Assembly (NCBI RefSeq): GCF_000026945.1
Contig: NC_012863.1
Span: 434,001-498,000 of the forward strand
Length of the DNA stretch: 64,000 nucleotides
Origin: Candida dubliniensis CD36
Taxonomy: Eukaryota > Ascomycota > Pichiomycetes > Serinales > Debaryomycetaceae
Direction: 5' to 3'
Below the pieces are notes generated by a model. That model was not told where the DNA came from. It ran no database searches and saw nothing but the letters and a program-made list of their open reading frames with translations. Every line of letters starts with the position of its first letter. The first letter of the stretch is position 1. Made by a program: the position numbers and the translations under genes. Shown here piece by piece: positions 9,255 through 19,005 of this stretch.

Positions 9255-11753
9255 CTATTTGGTGTTATATAATATATCGTTCAATCCAACACTATACATA
9301 AAAGCATCTAAAGATTCAGATTGATTTTTGGACCCCAAAGAGATGTGATCGTGATTAGAATATAGATTGTTGGAGTCCGGAGTGGGCAGAAATTGGGATA
9401 GTTGTTGGTTCTGCTGTGTGTGATGCGGTAATTGTGGAAACTGTTGCTGGTAATTCCCAAGATCTTCCGGGATATCTGAATACGTATTGCGAATGCTCTG
9501 ATATGGTTGCGCCGTCATAAAGAAAGGCATGTTATTATTCGTAGAATGTTGCTGGTTAGTGGTAGTTGGTAACAAGTTGCCAAAATTGTCAATAAAATTG
9601 TCATAATCTTCATTGAATGGAATATCTGTGGCACCACCACCAAAATTTTCGCTAGGAATAGATGCTTCTCTTGTAGTGGTTGCATTGATATCGTTCTCAT
9701 GTTTCCGTTGCGGCTGTTTCCTCACATTTGTTCTATTACCGTCCATATCAAGATTGAATTTATTCATTAATGCTAGTTGCATTTGCTCAACAATGTTATA
9801 AAATCTGGACGATATTGGATTTGTTTGGCTGTAGTATTCAAAAATCTTTTTCGCTGAATTCAAATAGCTCATTTGCTTACAAGATGAATACCCATCCTCC
9901 AAAGTATATCCATTATCTTCAAGGTACAAGAGTGATAAGCCAATAATCAATGTTGCCATAAAACATGTGTGTGTTAGTCCATGCAGCTCAGCTCTTCCAC
10001 TAGTAATACGTATAGTATTGATATAATTTTCCACAAGCTGTATTATCAATGCCGAAGATTTTGCAGTAGCCTTGCAAAAATTGTACATTGCTACTTCTGG
10101 TCTTGTTTTTGGTCTCTTCAAAATGTTCCGTTTCTTTTTCTTGTCAAATATAAGGTACATGAAGAATGGTCGAGAAAGCAATACAATTGCATATAATTGT
10201 GACAAATGCAAAAGCAATAGAGTCACTTTATGATCAATCCATGGCTCTATAGTTTTGTTTGGAGGGTTGTTTGAGTTAAAAATCTTATCAATTTGAAGTG
10301 GTTCTGGAAGACTAAGTGACCATAATTTTAGTTCTATGGCCAATTTTTCAGCCTTATAAGGATTAATTATTCCATCCGAATAATAATTCCTAACAACTTT
10401 CCCTAATAATTTAGATATTTTGCATGCTTGTATCATGCATTCAAATCGCGTATCCTTTATTGGATTGCCTTCTAAATCTCTGTCGTAAACATCTTCACTG
10501 TCAAAATCATCCCAGTCATAATCATCAATTATTAATGGACGACCCAATAGTATCGACGTGATACGATCCAAAATGTATAATGTCTTAAATAGTCTTCTGC
10601 GATGAACAATATACGAGCGATCTTTAAAAGATTCGTTGATAAACTTCCGGTGTAAACCTAATGCTTGTGCATTTCGAATTGCCATCCCCAACATCAACCA
10701 AGCAGTATTTCTTTGTTGTTTTGCCTGGTAGTAACAAAATGCTAGAGAAAATGCTTCTGTTAGCCATAATTTTCCTTTATTCATATTCATTTTTGTCAAA
10801 TAAAACCCAAATTCAAAATAGGCTGATGATCTCATTGTTGGCGACTGTAATTGGCTCAAAACTGGATCGTTGGTTCCTTCGGCATATAGTAGTCCTATGG
10901 CAATTACCAAGTTTACTAGAGCAATCTTTTCTGCATCACACCCGCTATAGTTCTCGTAGACAGGATCAATGCTATTCTCTTTAAAATATTCGACATTAAC
11001 AAAGTATGTAGCTTGTTGTATGTTCTTATAGAATATTCTAACAATCTCGTTTAGTAATTGTCGATTCGGTAATGCAACTTGAACTATCTCAGTTGATTCG
11101 TCAGGTTCGTCAATAACTTCCAACAAATCACTCTCTGATGTAAAAGTTGATTCCCCTATTCTATCCAAAAATATGTTTCGGCATTCAAAAAGAAAAGACA
11201 ATGGTGAACTTTCCCCAACATATCTCAAATTACCTTCAGAATCATATAAAACTTTAGGAGGATCTCTTTCATTGTTTTCGGGTTTTGAATGGGTTTCCTT
11301 AATGTTTTTTCTGTGATCATCTTTTCTTGCATTATGTAGTGTATCTTCATTACCTGAATTGATATCGGTAGTTGGTGGGTTTTGTAGTGCTTGTTCCTCA
11401 TCTTCATTTTGTTTATTGTCTAATTTGTGTAATGGGAAGGATAGCAACGGTTGAAGTTGAACTGGAACCTTTGAATTTCTAGTCAACATCTTCAATGTCC
11501 TTTTATCAATTTGATTCTCATCCTTTTTGATTTTGCTGCCAGTTGAACTTGTTGCAGTTGCGGGTTTATTTCGTATTGTTCGTTTCTTATTCTTGCGGCG
11601 GATTGTACGTCTATCAACAATACTAAACTCACACTGGATCCCCTTTTTCGTGCATAGCTCACAAGGTGATACTCCTGAACACTTGAACTTTCTCTTTTTA
11701 CAATAATCACAAGCTCTGGAGACTTTGGTTCGTTTATCTAAATCGATATCCAT
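9255..11753 (-). CDS. ZCF26: Zn(II)2Cys6 fungal transcription factor, paralogue of the gene at 15987-18383
   Basis: An 832-residue regulator. The N-terminal zinc cluster has the spacing C15-X2-C-X6-C-X5-C-X2-C-X6-C41 in a Lys/Arg-rich context and would bind CGG triplets. The fungal-specific regulatory domain lies around 230-560 and includes AIRNAQALGLHRKFINES and ILLGRPLIIDDYDWDDF. A Gln/Asn-rich tail (about 690-810) ends in a short conserved motif, FMYSVGLNDIL, shared with the paralogue and probably an activation or interaction patch. It lies at one edge of the putative catabolic cluster and is transcribed in the same direction as the CoA-transferase upstream. The symbol is from memory of C. 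albicans gene order and is less certain than the family call. Confidence 0.9.
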   Translation of the reverse strand: MDIDLDKRTKVSRACDYCKKRKFKCSGVSPCELCTKKGIQCEFSIVDRRTIRRKNKKRTIRNKPATATSSTGSKIKKDENQIDKRTLKMLTRNSKVPVQLQPLLSFPLHKLDNKQNEDEEQALQNPPTTDINSGNEDTLHNARKDDHRKNIKETHSKPENNERDPPKVLYDSEGNLRYVGESSPLSFLFECRNIFLDRIGESTFTSESDLLEVIDEPDESTEIVQVALPNRQLLNEIVRIFYKNIQQATYFVNVEYFKENSIDPVYENYSGCDAEKIALVNLVIAIGLLYAEGTNDPVLSQLQSPTMRSSAYFEFGFYLTKMNMNKGKLWLTEAFSLAFCYYQAKQQRNTAWLMLGMAIRNAQALGLHRKFINESFKDRSYIVHRRRLFKTLYILDRITSILLGRPLIIDDYDWDDFDSEDVYDRDLEGNPIKDTRFECMIQACKISKLLGKVVRNYYSDGIINPYKAEKLAIELKLWSLSLPEPLQIDKIFNSNNPPNKTIEPWIDHKVTLLLLHLSQLYAIVLLSRPFFMYLIFDKKKKRNILKRPKTRPEVAMYNFCKATAKSSALIIQLVENYINTIRITSGRAELHGLTHTCFMATLIIGLSLLYLEDNGYTLEDGYSSCKQMSYLNSAKKIFEYYSQTNPISSRFYNIVEQMQLALMNKFNLDMDGNRTNVRKQPQRKHENDINATTTREASIPSENFGGGATDIPFNEDYDNFIDNFGNLLPTTTNQQHSTNNNMPFFMTAQPYQSIRNTYSDIPEDLGNYQQQFPQLPHHTQQNQQLSQFLPTPDSNNLYSNHDHISLGSKNQSESLDAFMYSVGLNDILYNTK

Positions 11754-12363
11754 ACTTGTTACTTTCCCCTAAATAAAAACAAAAATGGAGGATGTGAGAG
11801 AAAAAGACAAAAAAAAAATAATAATAAATCAAATGGAGTGGGGGGGGGGGGGTTCTTGAGATAGTCCAAATGAAATCAACAGTAAACATGAGAAACTTAA
11901 CAAAACAGATAATATAAACCTAATTGAGAAATGTTTCAATTTAAATTATATCAATAATAAATAAAATCACAAGTGAATTCGAAATAATCAGATGTAAGTT
12001 CCTGTGGTGTTCTTTGCAGTTATATTGTTTTTACAATCTATTGTGTGAAGAAATCTAATTTTTTTTTTTTTTTTTCGCCTATGCTTTTTATTTGGAGTTT
12101 ACGAATATTGGGAGATGCTATTATCATCAATACAAATTAAAACGATTGAGAATTATCGTTCGCATATAATAGACTGCATTTATGTATATGTAGTCCTCAG
12201 TCACGGTGGTTCATCAAGTAAATTATTTTCTGGTTTGTTGATTCGCCCTTCAAAGTACGGCATATGCGCAAAATATCCTGCTAGAAACTGAATCACATTC
12301 GCTCACTAATTCGAAAATCTAGATGCAGTAAATTACTTAAATCGCTATATATATGTATGAATC
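11754..12363. other. Intergenic: promoter of the Zn2Cys6 gene and 3' end of the CoA-transferase gene
   Basis: No gene seen. It contains a 13-G homopolymer at 11840-11852 and a poly-T tract near 12060-12075. I found no CGGAAA motif here, unlike the other promoters of the cluster. Confidence 0.6.
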
Positions 12364-14010
12364 CTACCACCACTCAGGGTCATCGTAGCCATTAGGTCTA
12401 CTTGAACATCTGTAACCAGTTTCAATTTTGTCGAATTGACAAACGGGTTTAAGGGTAGATATTGTTGCGCCAAATCCTTTTGATTCCTGCTTAACAAAGT
12501 ATTGCTCATTGTTGAGTAAATTTGGCTTTTGTGCAACCATCGCATCTAAAGCCGTTTTTGATATTTTATCGACAGAATCATAATACCTAATCTTTGTAAA
12601 CCCTTTGTATTTGTCATTCAAGATGATTTGTGACTTCCATAATTCTTCTGGATATTGGCCTTGTTTTAACAACAATAAATCATATTGCACCAATGATGAA
12701 GCGCAAAAATAGCTACCTCCGTGTTTGTGTCGTTTGTAAATGCCCAACATAATAGCAATTGCACCCAAACATCCGGTGCCATAGTCACTCATTGGGAAAG
12801 GAGGAACCATTGGTTCGTTTTTTCCCATTGATAATCCTTGTACCCATGCCACACCACTTGCACAATCAGCGATTTGTTGCCAACCAGGTCGATCACTCCA
12901 TTCACCAACAAATCCAAAACAATTTTCAGCTCCATAAATGTATCCTTTACCTCGTTCAATTCCCAATTGAATCAATTGATTTGGCCCGTAACCCAATTTG
13001 TCAATGGCTCCCTTTCTGTATCCATCAATGACAACATCGGCGTCTTTCAATAATTTTTCAAATTCTAATCTATCCTTTGGGTTTTTCAAGTTTAAATTAG
13101 TTGTGTGTTTGCCCATATTAGCATCAACTTGGAAAAACGGGACATCAGGTAAAGTATCATCAGATGTCACTTTAATAACAGTTGCACCGTACTCGGCTAA
13201 TATTTTACCAATGGTTGGCCCTGCAATAATACGACAAAGTTCAAGTACTTTGACTCCTTCAAAAATTTTTCTGGAAGATGTCCTTGCAAATTCAATTTTT
13301 GGAGTAGTCGTTTCGAGTGTTTTGACTTCAAATGGGGGGATTTTACTGATTGTTGCACCATGTTTAGTTTGCAAAAATACTTCAGGTTTTAAAGCTTCAA
13401 CCCCAGCTTGTTTGTTTTTTGTGTTTAGTTTCTCTAATTCCTCAACTGTAAATTGATCCAATTTATTCTGGTAAATATCAATGATTTTATCATAATCTTC
13501 TAAATCTGGAATAAAAGCAGGTAATCCAATCATTTCAAGACATGTTGTTGCATCCAAGGAACCATGAATGTGATAAAATCTATCTTTTTCCTTAGTGCGA
13601 TACAAATTGGCTGACATTCTTCGATATGGATCAGATTGAGCTTGGTTTAAATCAGTTGGTTTTAAATATTTCAACACCTCTTTTTTATCTGTTTTGAAAA
13701 ACCCGTCAACAGAAGAACAATAAGTCGAAAATAGGAATAGTAAAGCATGTTCTAAATCAATTGTGCATGTTCCATCGCTAGACCCAAATCTTTCTTGCGC
13801 CAATTTCAAAGCAACTAATGCTTCAAGACCTTTCAATGCTGAAATTGTTTCAGTTTGTTTTAATGGACAAGGAACAATCAAATTGTCGGAACCATTTTCA
13901 AACTTGATTCTTGAAGCATTTTTCGTGACAAATTCCTCTGGTAATAATGATAGCAAACTATTGAAAATTACCTTTGTTTCTTCTATTTGAGAGTAGTGAT
14001 TCAGTGACAT
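12364..14010 (-). CDS. Family III CoA-transferase (CaiB/BaiF-like)
   Basis: A 548-residue protein. The central block beginning near 250 (KVLELCRIIAGPTIGKILAEYGA) is the hallmark start of the CaiB/BaiF fold. It is followed by DADVVIDGYRKGAIDKLGYGP near 325-345 and RPGWQQIADCASG, which resembles the conserved region of formyl-CoA transferase relatives. The first 230 residues form a diverged extra half, as in fungal members fused from two related modules. Family III enzymes move CoA between carboxylic acids by a covalent Asp mechanism; which acids are used here is unknown. No mitochondrial presequence or clear peroxisomal signal is seen (C-terminus DDPEWW). Its neighbours, a SnoaL-like protein, a hydrolase and a ring-cleaving dioxygenase, suggest a role in acid catabolism. 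Confidence 0.85.
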   Translation of the reverse strand: MSLNHYSQIEETKVIFNSLLSLLPEEFVTKNASRIKFENGSDNLIVPCPLKQTETISALKGLEALVALKLAQERFGSSDGTCTIDLEHALLFLFSTYCSSVDGFFKTDKKEVLKYLKPTDLNQAQSDPYRRMSANLYRTKEKDRFYHIHGSLDATTCLEMIGLPAFIPDLEDYDKIIDIYQNKLDQFTVEELEKLNTKNKQAGVEALKPEVFLQTKHGATISKIPPFEVKTLETTTPKIEFARTSSRKIFEGVKVLELCRIIAGPTIGKILAEYGATVIKVTSDDTLPDVPFFQVDANMGKHTTNLNLKNPKDRLEFEKLLKDADVVIDGYRKGAIDKLGYGPNQLIQLGIERGKGYIYGAENCFGFVGEWSDRPGWQQIADCASGVAWVQGLSMGKNEPMVPPFPMSDYGTGCLGAIAIMLGIYKRHKHGGSYFCASSLVQYDLLLLKQGQYPEELWKSQIILNDKYKGFTKIRYYDSVDKISKTALDAMVAQKPNLLNNEQYFVKQESKGFGATISTLKPVCQFDKIETGYRCSSRPNGYDDPEWW

Positions 14011-14401
14011 GGTAATTGCAATGAAAAAAACTTTTGAAGACGTTAAAGGGAAAGCAAAATATTAGTTTCAGTTTTGCTTATTTAAATACTATTTTGACTT
14101 GTAGGGAAGGTATACTTGACTGTTTGAGAGCGGAAACAAGCTGTGTTTTCGGAAATATGCAGCATATTATTGGGGCCATAAGAAATAAACTTCAATGGAT
14201 ATACAAATTGAGGAGATGTGATAAGCAGGGTTATCTCTGTCATTGTATATCCGGTTCCTGGAGTAATCTTTTTTGTAGCCATGTATTGATGACAAAGCCA
14301 AAGGTTGCCCAACTGACTCATCTATTTACACAGGAATAACTTTTCATAATGACAACTGATATGAATTGGTATTACACAATTGTATAATCCTATATACTAG
14401 T
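14011..14401. promoter_or_regulatory. Promoter of the CoA-transferase gene with two CGGAAA sites
   Basis: This 391-base spacer upstream of the CoA-transferase has direct repeats of CGGAAA at 14131-14136 and 14150-14155, 19 bases apart, and a CCGG at 14251-14254. Zn2Cys6 proteins typically recognise CGG triplets and two such genes flank the cluster, so the repeats are candidate operators. That link is inference. Confidence 0.4.
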
Positions 14402-14839
14402 TTATTCACTCAAAGCTTTGGCAGCAGCACTTGGATCCAAATAAACTTGATAATAATTCATCTTATATCCATTTTCACTCCCAGGGCTATTTGCAAGTTT
14501 TATATGACCTGCCCATTCAGTGGTTACATTTTTCCCATTGATCAAAGTATACTCAACATAGCCATTTAACAAGATTTCGTTTTCATTGATTTCGGCAACA
14601 TTGTTGACTACATGGTGTCTATGAGTAACTTTTTCCCACATTCCTTGTCGTAATTGAGCAATTTTTTCATGTCCATTCACTTTTTTTAATCCCATAACTA
14701 GTGGTGAATCTATGGCGAAGAATTCTAAGTAGGGATCTTGTTCATCTGAAGGTGGAGCTTTATCAGAGGCCCTGTAAAATTTGACAATAAATTCTTTTAG
14801 TTTTTCATTTCTTTCAATACCTGGTGAATAGATTGTCAT
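14402..14839 (-). CDS. SnoaL/NTF2-like small protein
   Basis: A 145-residue protein with the size and pattern of the SnoaL-like NTF2 fold: an N-terminal helix (LKEFIVKFYRASD), FFAIDSPLVMG, RQGMWEKVTHRHHVV and a strand-rich second half (ILLNGYVEYTLINGKNVTTEW). Fold members are dehydratases, cyclases, isomerases or non-catalytic binders of small hydrophobic ligands. There is no signal peptide. It is transcribed on the same strand as the CoA-transferase and divergently from the hydrolase at 15143, with 303 bases between the two starts. The precise reaction is unknown; a supporting step in the neighbouring pathway is inferred from context only. Confidence 0.75.
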   Translation of the reverse strand: MTIYSPGIERNEKLKEFIVKFYRASDKAPPSDEQDPYLEFFAIDSPLVMGLKKVNGHEKIAQLRQGMWEKVTHRHHVVNNVAEINENEILLNGYVEYTLINGKNVTTEWAGHIKLANSPGSENGYKMNYYQVYLDPSAAAKALSE

Positions 14840-15142
14840 GTTTGTATGTTTTGTCTTGATTGGTTGAAAGAAGCTAGGGATATAGATGTATACTCTTTTT
14901 CATCTTTTTATAAAGTTATAGCACGCAGTTTATTATTTGATCTCCGCATTTTGCGACACATTAGGAAACTGTTTATCCGCTATGAACGGAAGTCTCTAAG
15001 CAGAAATTAATTAACGGAAATAGATTTCCATTATTTCACAGTAATCTATTAAACCAATGGTCAAATAAATATCTCACCAAAAGTATCTGTTGTTATTCAA
15101 ATATTAACATTTGGGTTATTGTTGTTTTCTTAATTATCAATT
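14840..15142. promoter_or_regulatory. Divergent promoter with CCG-N7-CGG and CGGAAA sites
   Basis: The spacer between the divergent SnoaL-like and hydrolase genes holds CCGCTATGAACGG (14977-14989), an inverted pair of CGG triplets spaced by 7 bases, and CGGAAA at 15015-15020. A single site cluster could control both genes. A paired CGG arrangement is characteristic of dimeric Zn2Cys6 binding. Confidence 0.45.
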
Positions 15143-15937
15143 ATGAAAAGTGGATTTTCGAAAAACAATCAATTTTATACTTATATTCCAGCAGCCAATT
15201 CTAATAGTACCAAGTTATTATTGTTCTTACATGGATTAGGCTCGTCTCAGAACTTTTATTACTCTATTGCTAGAAAATTTCCTCAATTCAATGTCTTGTT
15301 AATTGATCATGAAGGAGCAGGACAATCCAAGTTGTTGCACCATACTAATTTGTCTTTACAGAACTTGTGTGAAAACGTTGTTTCTGTTCTACAAGAGTTA
15401 TCCTTGAACAACTTAGAAATTATACTAATTGGACATTCAATGTCAGGTATGTTAGTTAATTATATGAATTTGCATACCGATTTGCCAATTATTAAAAATG
15501 TGTTGATTGCTCCTGTTCATCCTCGAAAGAATTTGGTAGATATAATGCAAAAGAGAATTGATTCCTTACAAGTAAGTCGATCATTAATTGAATTTAGCAA
15601 TTCTATCCCTGAAGCGGCTACTGGGTCTAACTGTGGTGATTTGCAGATTGCTTTTATAAGACAATTGATACAAGGAAATTCCGCAGATGGATATATTGCG
15701 AATTGTCAAGCCATTAACAGTGGTCTCAACTATGATTTTGATTATGCTAAAATTGATAAGCCAACTTTGATCATTTATGGGAAACAAGATCAGACTTCAC
15801 CTTGGGTAGGATGTGTTGAAGAAATTTATAAAAGCTTACCCAATGCTAAATTGAAAGAGCTAGATGTCGGTCACTGGATTGTTATTGAAGACGATAAGAA
15901 TGTATATAATGCTTTAGAAAAGTTTATCCAAGAATGA
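15143..15937 (+). CDS. Alpha/beta-hydrolase fold enzyme
   Basis: A 264-residue, single-domain alpha/beta hydrolase with a complete apparent catalytic triad: Ser99 in IGHSMSG, Asp216 in YGKQDQTSPW and His244 in DVGHWI. LFLHGLGSS near residue 28 forms the oxyanion-hole region. The size and layout resemble 3-oxoadipate enol-lactonase and related small esterases, which would fit beside an intradiol dioxygenase, but overall similarity in this fold does not define the substrate. It has no signal sequence. It shares a divergent promoter with the SnoaL-like gene and ends 49 bases from the convergent regulator gene, so 3' UTRs probably overlap. Confidence 0.85.
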   Translation: MKSGFSKNNQFYTYIPAANSNSTKLLLFLHGLGSSQNFYYSIARKFPQFNVLLIDHEGAGQSKLLHHTNLSLQNLCENVVSVLQELSLNNLEIILIGHSMSGMLVNYMNLHTDLPIIKNVLIAPVHPRKNLVDIMQKRIDSLQVSRSLIEFSNSIPEAATGSNCGDLQIAFIRQLIQGNSADGYIANCQAINSGLNYDFDYAKIDKPTLIIYGKQDQTSPWVGCVEEIYKSLPNAKLKELDVGHWIVIEDDKNVYNALEKFIQE

Positions 15938-15986
15938 TGATTATTTATATATTCAATGTGTATATCCCCTCAATAGAACTAACTAT

Positions 15987-18383
15987 TTATTTCCCGGAAT
16001 CACTTCTTCCCTCTAATAACAAATCATTCATGCCAACATCATACATAAAATCTTCAAGCCTTGGAACACTTTCAATTCTTCTTTCAAATTCCTTCAATGA
16101 AGCTCTACTACTATTATTGTCTTCTGAATTGGTCACTGAAGGAACAAAAAATTGTTGAAAGTTTATAATGTGTTCCAATGGAGTATTGAAAATAGATTCA
16201 CCTTGATTCGTCGGTTCCTTAGAATCAACTTGTGTTTGATACATTCTGGGTAGTGGCTCGCTTTCATCTCCTTCTTGGAATGGTGTTGGTATCGGCAATG
16301 AAAGGCATTCATCATTTTCTTCTCGTGGTTGTGCTTCTAAAGTCAAAGTGTTGATCAATCGTGATACTATTGTGTGCAATCTATAACTGATGGTATTGGT
16401 TGAGCCGTAAAAATTCAATATGGATTTTGCAATATACAATTGTTGCATCAAGTCTTCAATTGAATACTCATCTTTCTCGTAATCTGAATTACTCTGTCGA
16501 TACAAGACAGTTAATCCTAACATTATTGCTGCATGACAGCAACAATTGACAGTAACATACAGTTCAATTCTATGTGGATGACATCTTGTATAGATATGGA
16601 TAGCTTGGATTGTTAATACCGATGCTTTAATACTGGCAGAACAAAAATTGTTCAATACTTTTTGCTGTCTAGTTATAGAATTGCTTGTATTTTTGTCTTT
16701 TTTGAACAACAAATACATAAAAATTGGTTTACCTAATAACATCACTCCATATAACTGCATAATATGAATTAGTAATATTGAATAGTTATCTGACATAGCT
16801 GGTCTTATGGAACTTTCAATTTCATAAGAAACGTGATTTTTCAATATTTTGTCTATTTGGACAATAGAAGGCAATTCAAATGACCACTTTTTCAACTCAA
16901 TAGCCATTGTTTCTGCCTTCATTAAATTCACAACACCATCTTGGTAAAAGTTTTGTACAATATGACCAAGGATTTTTGAAAGTCGAGTATTCTCATCTAG
17001 ACAGATTGTAGAAATATCACCAGTAATAATTTTGTGATCTCTTGGTATCTGGAAATCATCCCAATCGTAGTCACTAATAGTTAATGGACGCCCTAACAAT
17101 ATTGATGAAATTCTATCGCAAATATATAACGTTTTCCATAACTTTCGTCTATGAATAACGTACTGTGGATTGGGGAAAGATTCGTTTACCGCTCGTCGGT
17201 GTAATCCTAACGCTTGGGCATTCCTGATTGCATTTCCTAGCATCATCCAAGAAGACGATCTTCTTGCTGTCGATTGATAATAAAAATACATTAATAAACT
17301 GGTTTCAGTCATCCACAATCCACCATCATCAAGAATGTTTCTAATCAAATCAAATCCACTTTCGAAAAATTGACTAGAATGAGCGCCAATTTTCTCCACT
17401 ATACCGTTTTTTGATTTCTCAGCAAATAATAATCCCAATGAAAATATCAAATGGAAAGTAGCCATTCTTTCTGGTGCTACATTCAATGGGTCATCAATAA
17501 CTTTGACAAATTTGTCGTTAAGCCATTCTCTATTATAAATATACCATGTTTGATTGATATTTGCTTCAAAAAGATTTAACAATAGTAAAGCGTATTCTTT
17601 TTTTGGCATTTGTAAGACTTTGCATGGTCTAACATGAGACACCCCATCAATTATGTTTACAGTATCTGGGTCATCTGTGAATTCAGACTCACCACGTATT
17701 GATCGAAATATTTTTCTTGCTTGATAGGACAATGAAAGTGGACTGCTTTCTCCAATATATCGTAGTCTCCCGTCCTTGTCATAAAGTAATCGTAGATTGT
17801 TTCCATTGTTGTTCGTTAAACCCTGTGTGGTTACATTGCTGTTCGTGGAACTGGTGTTTGATCTATTTGTTGGTGTATTGTTGGCTGTTGATGTTCTATC
17901 AGATTTTTGTTTATCAACTTCTACAACACTGGTATCTTCACTAGATTGGTCGTCTTCCTCTTTCTTCAATGGAAACGAAAGTAATGGTTGTAAGTTTTTG
18001 GGTATATACTCCGTTGCATTTGTTGAGGAATTATTTTCCAAAAATGTCTCTGTTGGTGATTTGGATGCTGTGGTTTCCTGTTGTGGTCTTGCTATAGGAA
18101 CTTGGGTCAGAGACTGTTTGTTTATTCTTCTTTGAGTATTTTCATTAATATAACTGTTTTGTATGGTTAAGTTGTTATGTGAAAGAACTTCTATTGAAGA
18201 AGGCTTGTAAATTTTGGACCCCTTGGTTGTTCGTTTATCCACAATACTAAATACACAATCTATCTGTTTCTTTGAACATAAATTGCAGGGTGGTACCCCA
18301 CTACATTTGTATTTTCGTCTTTTGCAGAAATCACAAGCTCTGGATACTTTTGTTCTTCTCTCTTTAGCGGCATGTATATTCAT
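15987..18383 (-). CDS. ZCF25: Zn(II)2Cys6 fungal transcription factor, second paralogue
   Basis: A 798-residue regulator with the zinc cluster C17-X2-C-X6-C-X5-C-X2-C-X6-C43 (RACDFCKRRKYKC onward), preceded by RTKVSRA exactly as in the paralogue at 9255-11753. A Thr/Asn-rich linker with a RLLYDKDGRLRYIGESSPLS motif leads to the fungal regulatory domain (about 225-570), which shares AIRNAQALGLHRR and SILLGRPLTISDYDWDDF with its paralogue. The C-terminus has the shared FMYDVGMNDLL motif. It lies directly downstream of HQD2's 3' end on the same strand and is convergent with the hydrolase. A regulatory role over the cluster is inferred from position and from CGG-containing motifs in nearby promoters. 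The symbol is from memory of C. albicans gene order. Confidence 0.9.
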   Translation of the reverse strand: MNIHAAKERRTKVSRACDFCKRRKYKCSGVPPCNLCSKKQIDCVFSIVDKRTTKGSKIYKPSSIEVLSHNNLTIQNSYINENTQRRINKQSLTQVPIARPQQETTASKSPTETFLENNSSTNATEYIPKNLQPLLSFPLKKEEDDQSSEDTSVVEVDKQKSDRTSTANNTPTNRSNTSSTNSNVTTQGLTNNNGNNLRLLYDKDGRLRYIGESSPLSLSYQARKIFRSIRGESEFTDDPDTVNIIDGVSHVRPCKVLQMPKKEYALLLLNLFEANINQTWYIYNREWLNDKFVKVIDDPLNVAPERMATFHLIFSLGLLFAEKSKNGIVEKIGAHSSQFFESGFDLIRNILDDGGLWMTETSLLMYFYYQSTARRSSSWMMLGNAIRNAQALGLHRRAVNESFPNPQYVIHRRKLWKTLYICDRISSILLGRPLTISDYDWDDFQIPRDHKIITGDISTICLDENTRLSKILGHIVQNFYQDGVVNLMKAETMAIELKKWSFELPSIVQIDKILKNHVSYEIESSIRPAMSDNYSILLIHIMQLYGVMLLGKPIFMYLLFKKDKNTSNSITRQQKVLNNFCSASIKASVLTIQAIHIYTRCHPHRIELYVTVNCCCHAAIMLGLTVLYRQSNSDYEKDEYSIEDLMQQLYIAKSILNFYGSTNTISYRLHTIVSRLINTLTLEAQPREENDECLSLPIPTPFQEGDESEPLPRMYQTQVDSKEPTNQGESIFNTPLEHIINFQQFFVPSVTNSEDNNSSRASLKEFERRIESVPRLEDFMYDVGMNDLLLEGRSDSGK

Positions 18384-19005
18384 AATGCAAGATGGTATAA
18401 AAAGGTGATTTTGACAGTTGCGTTGGTTAATGAAAATAATATATAATCCGTATTCTTGATAGTATACTAGTTATAACGTCTAGTTCAAATTGTAGTGTAT
18501 AATGAATAGTTAAACATTTACAGAAAGATCATCCTTTCAAATAGAGTTTTTCATTTCAAAGCCTTTATTGTGAATGAACGATTAATTTGCTTTTGAGATC
18601 TCCCCCATTGCGCATTTCCGTCCCCCACAATAAAAACTTTTTTTAGAAAAAATTGCCGATATGCATTTGAGATGTGACCTATTTCCGAACTACTACTACT
18701 ACTTACAAACTAAAAACTTCGCTTATCATTCACTTTAATTGACGTCAAGTGTTCGGTTATTGTAGGCTTTGCATTGTACCTAGGGACGTTGTCATTTGGT
18801 TGGCACCATCTAGATATTACAGATTCAATTGGAAAATCCCTATTCAAAGTCATATATTTGATTTAAATATTTTTCATTAATTAAAACCATACACAAAATA
18901 TATCAATATTGCAACTATGTACAATCCTGCTCTTTTTTTTTTTTTATTTTTTTGAATATCACCAGTGATCAATAACATATCCTTTTTAGGTAGGAGTGTT
19001 ATTTA
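18384..19005. promoter_or_regulatory. Promoter of the second Zn2Cys6 gene with two TTTCCG (CGGAAA) sites
   Basis: No gene seen. TTTCCG occurs at 18615-18620 and 18682-18687, the reverse complement of the motif found in the CoA-transferase and hydrolase promoters. If bound by either regulator this would give auto- or cross-regulation. Confidence 0.35.
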
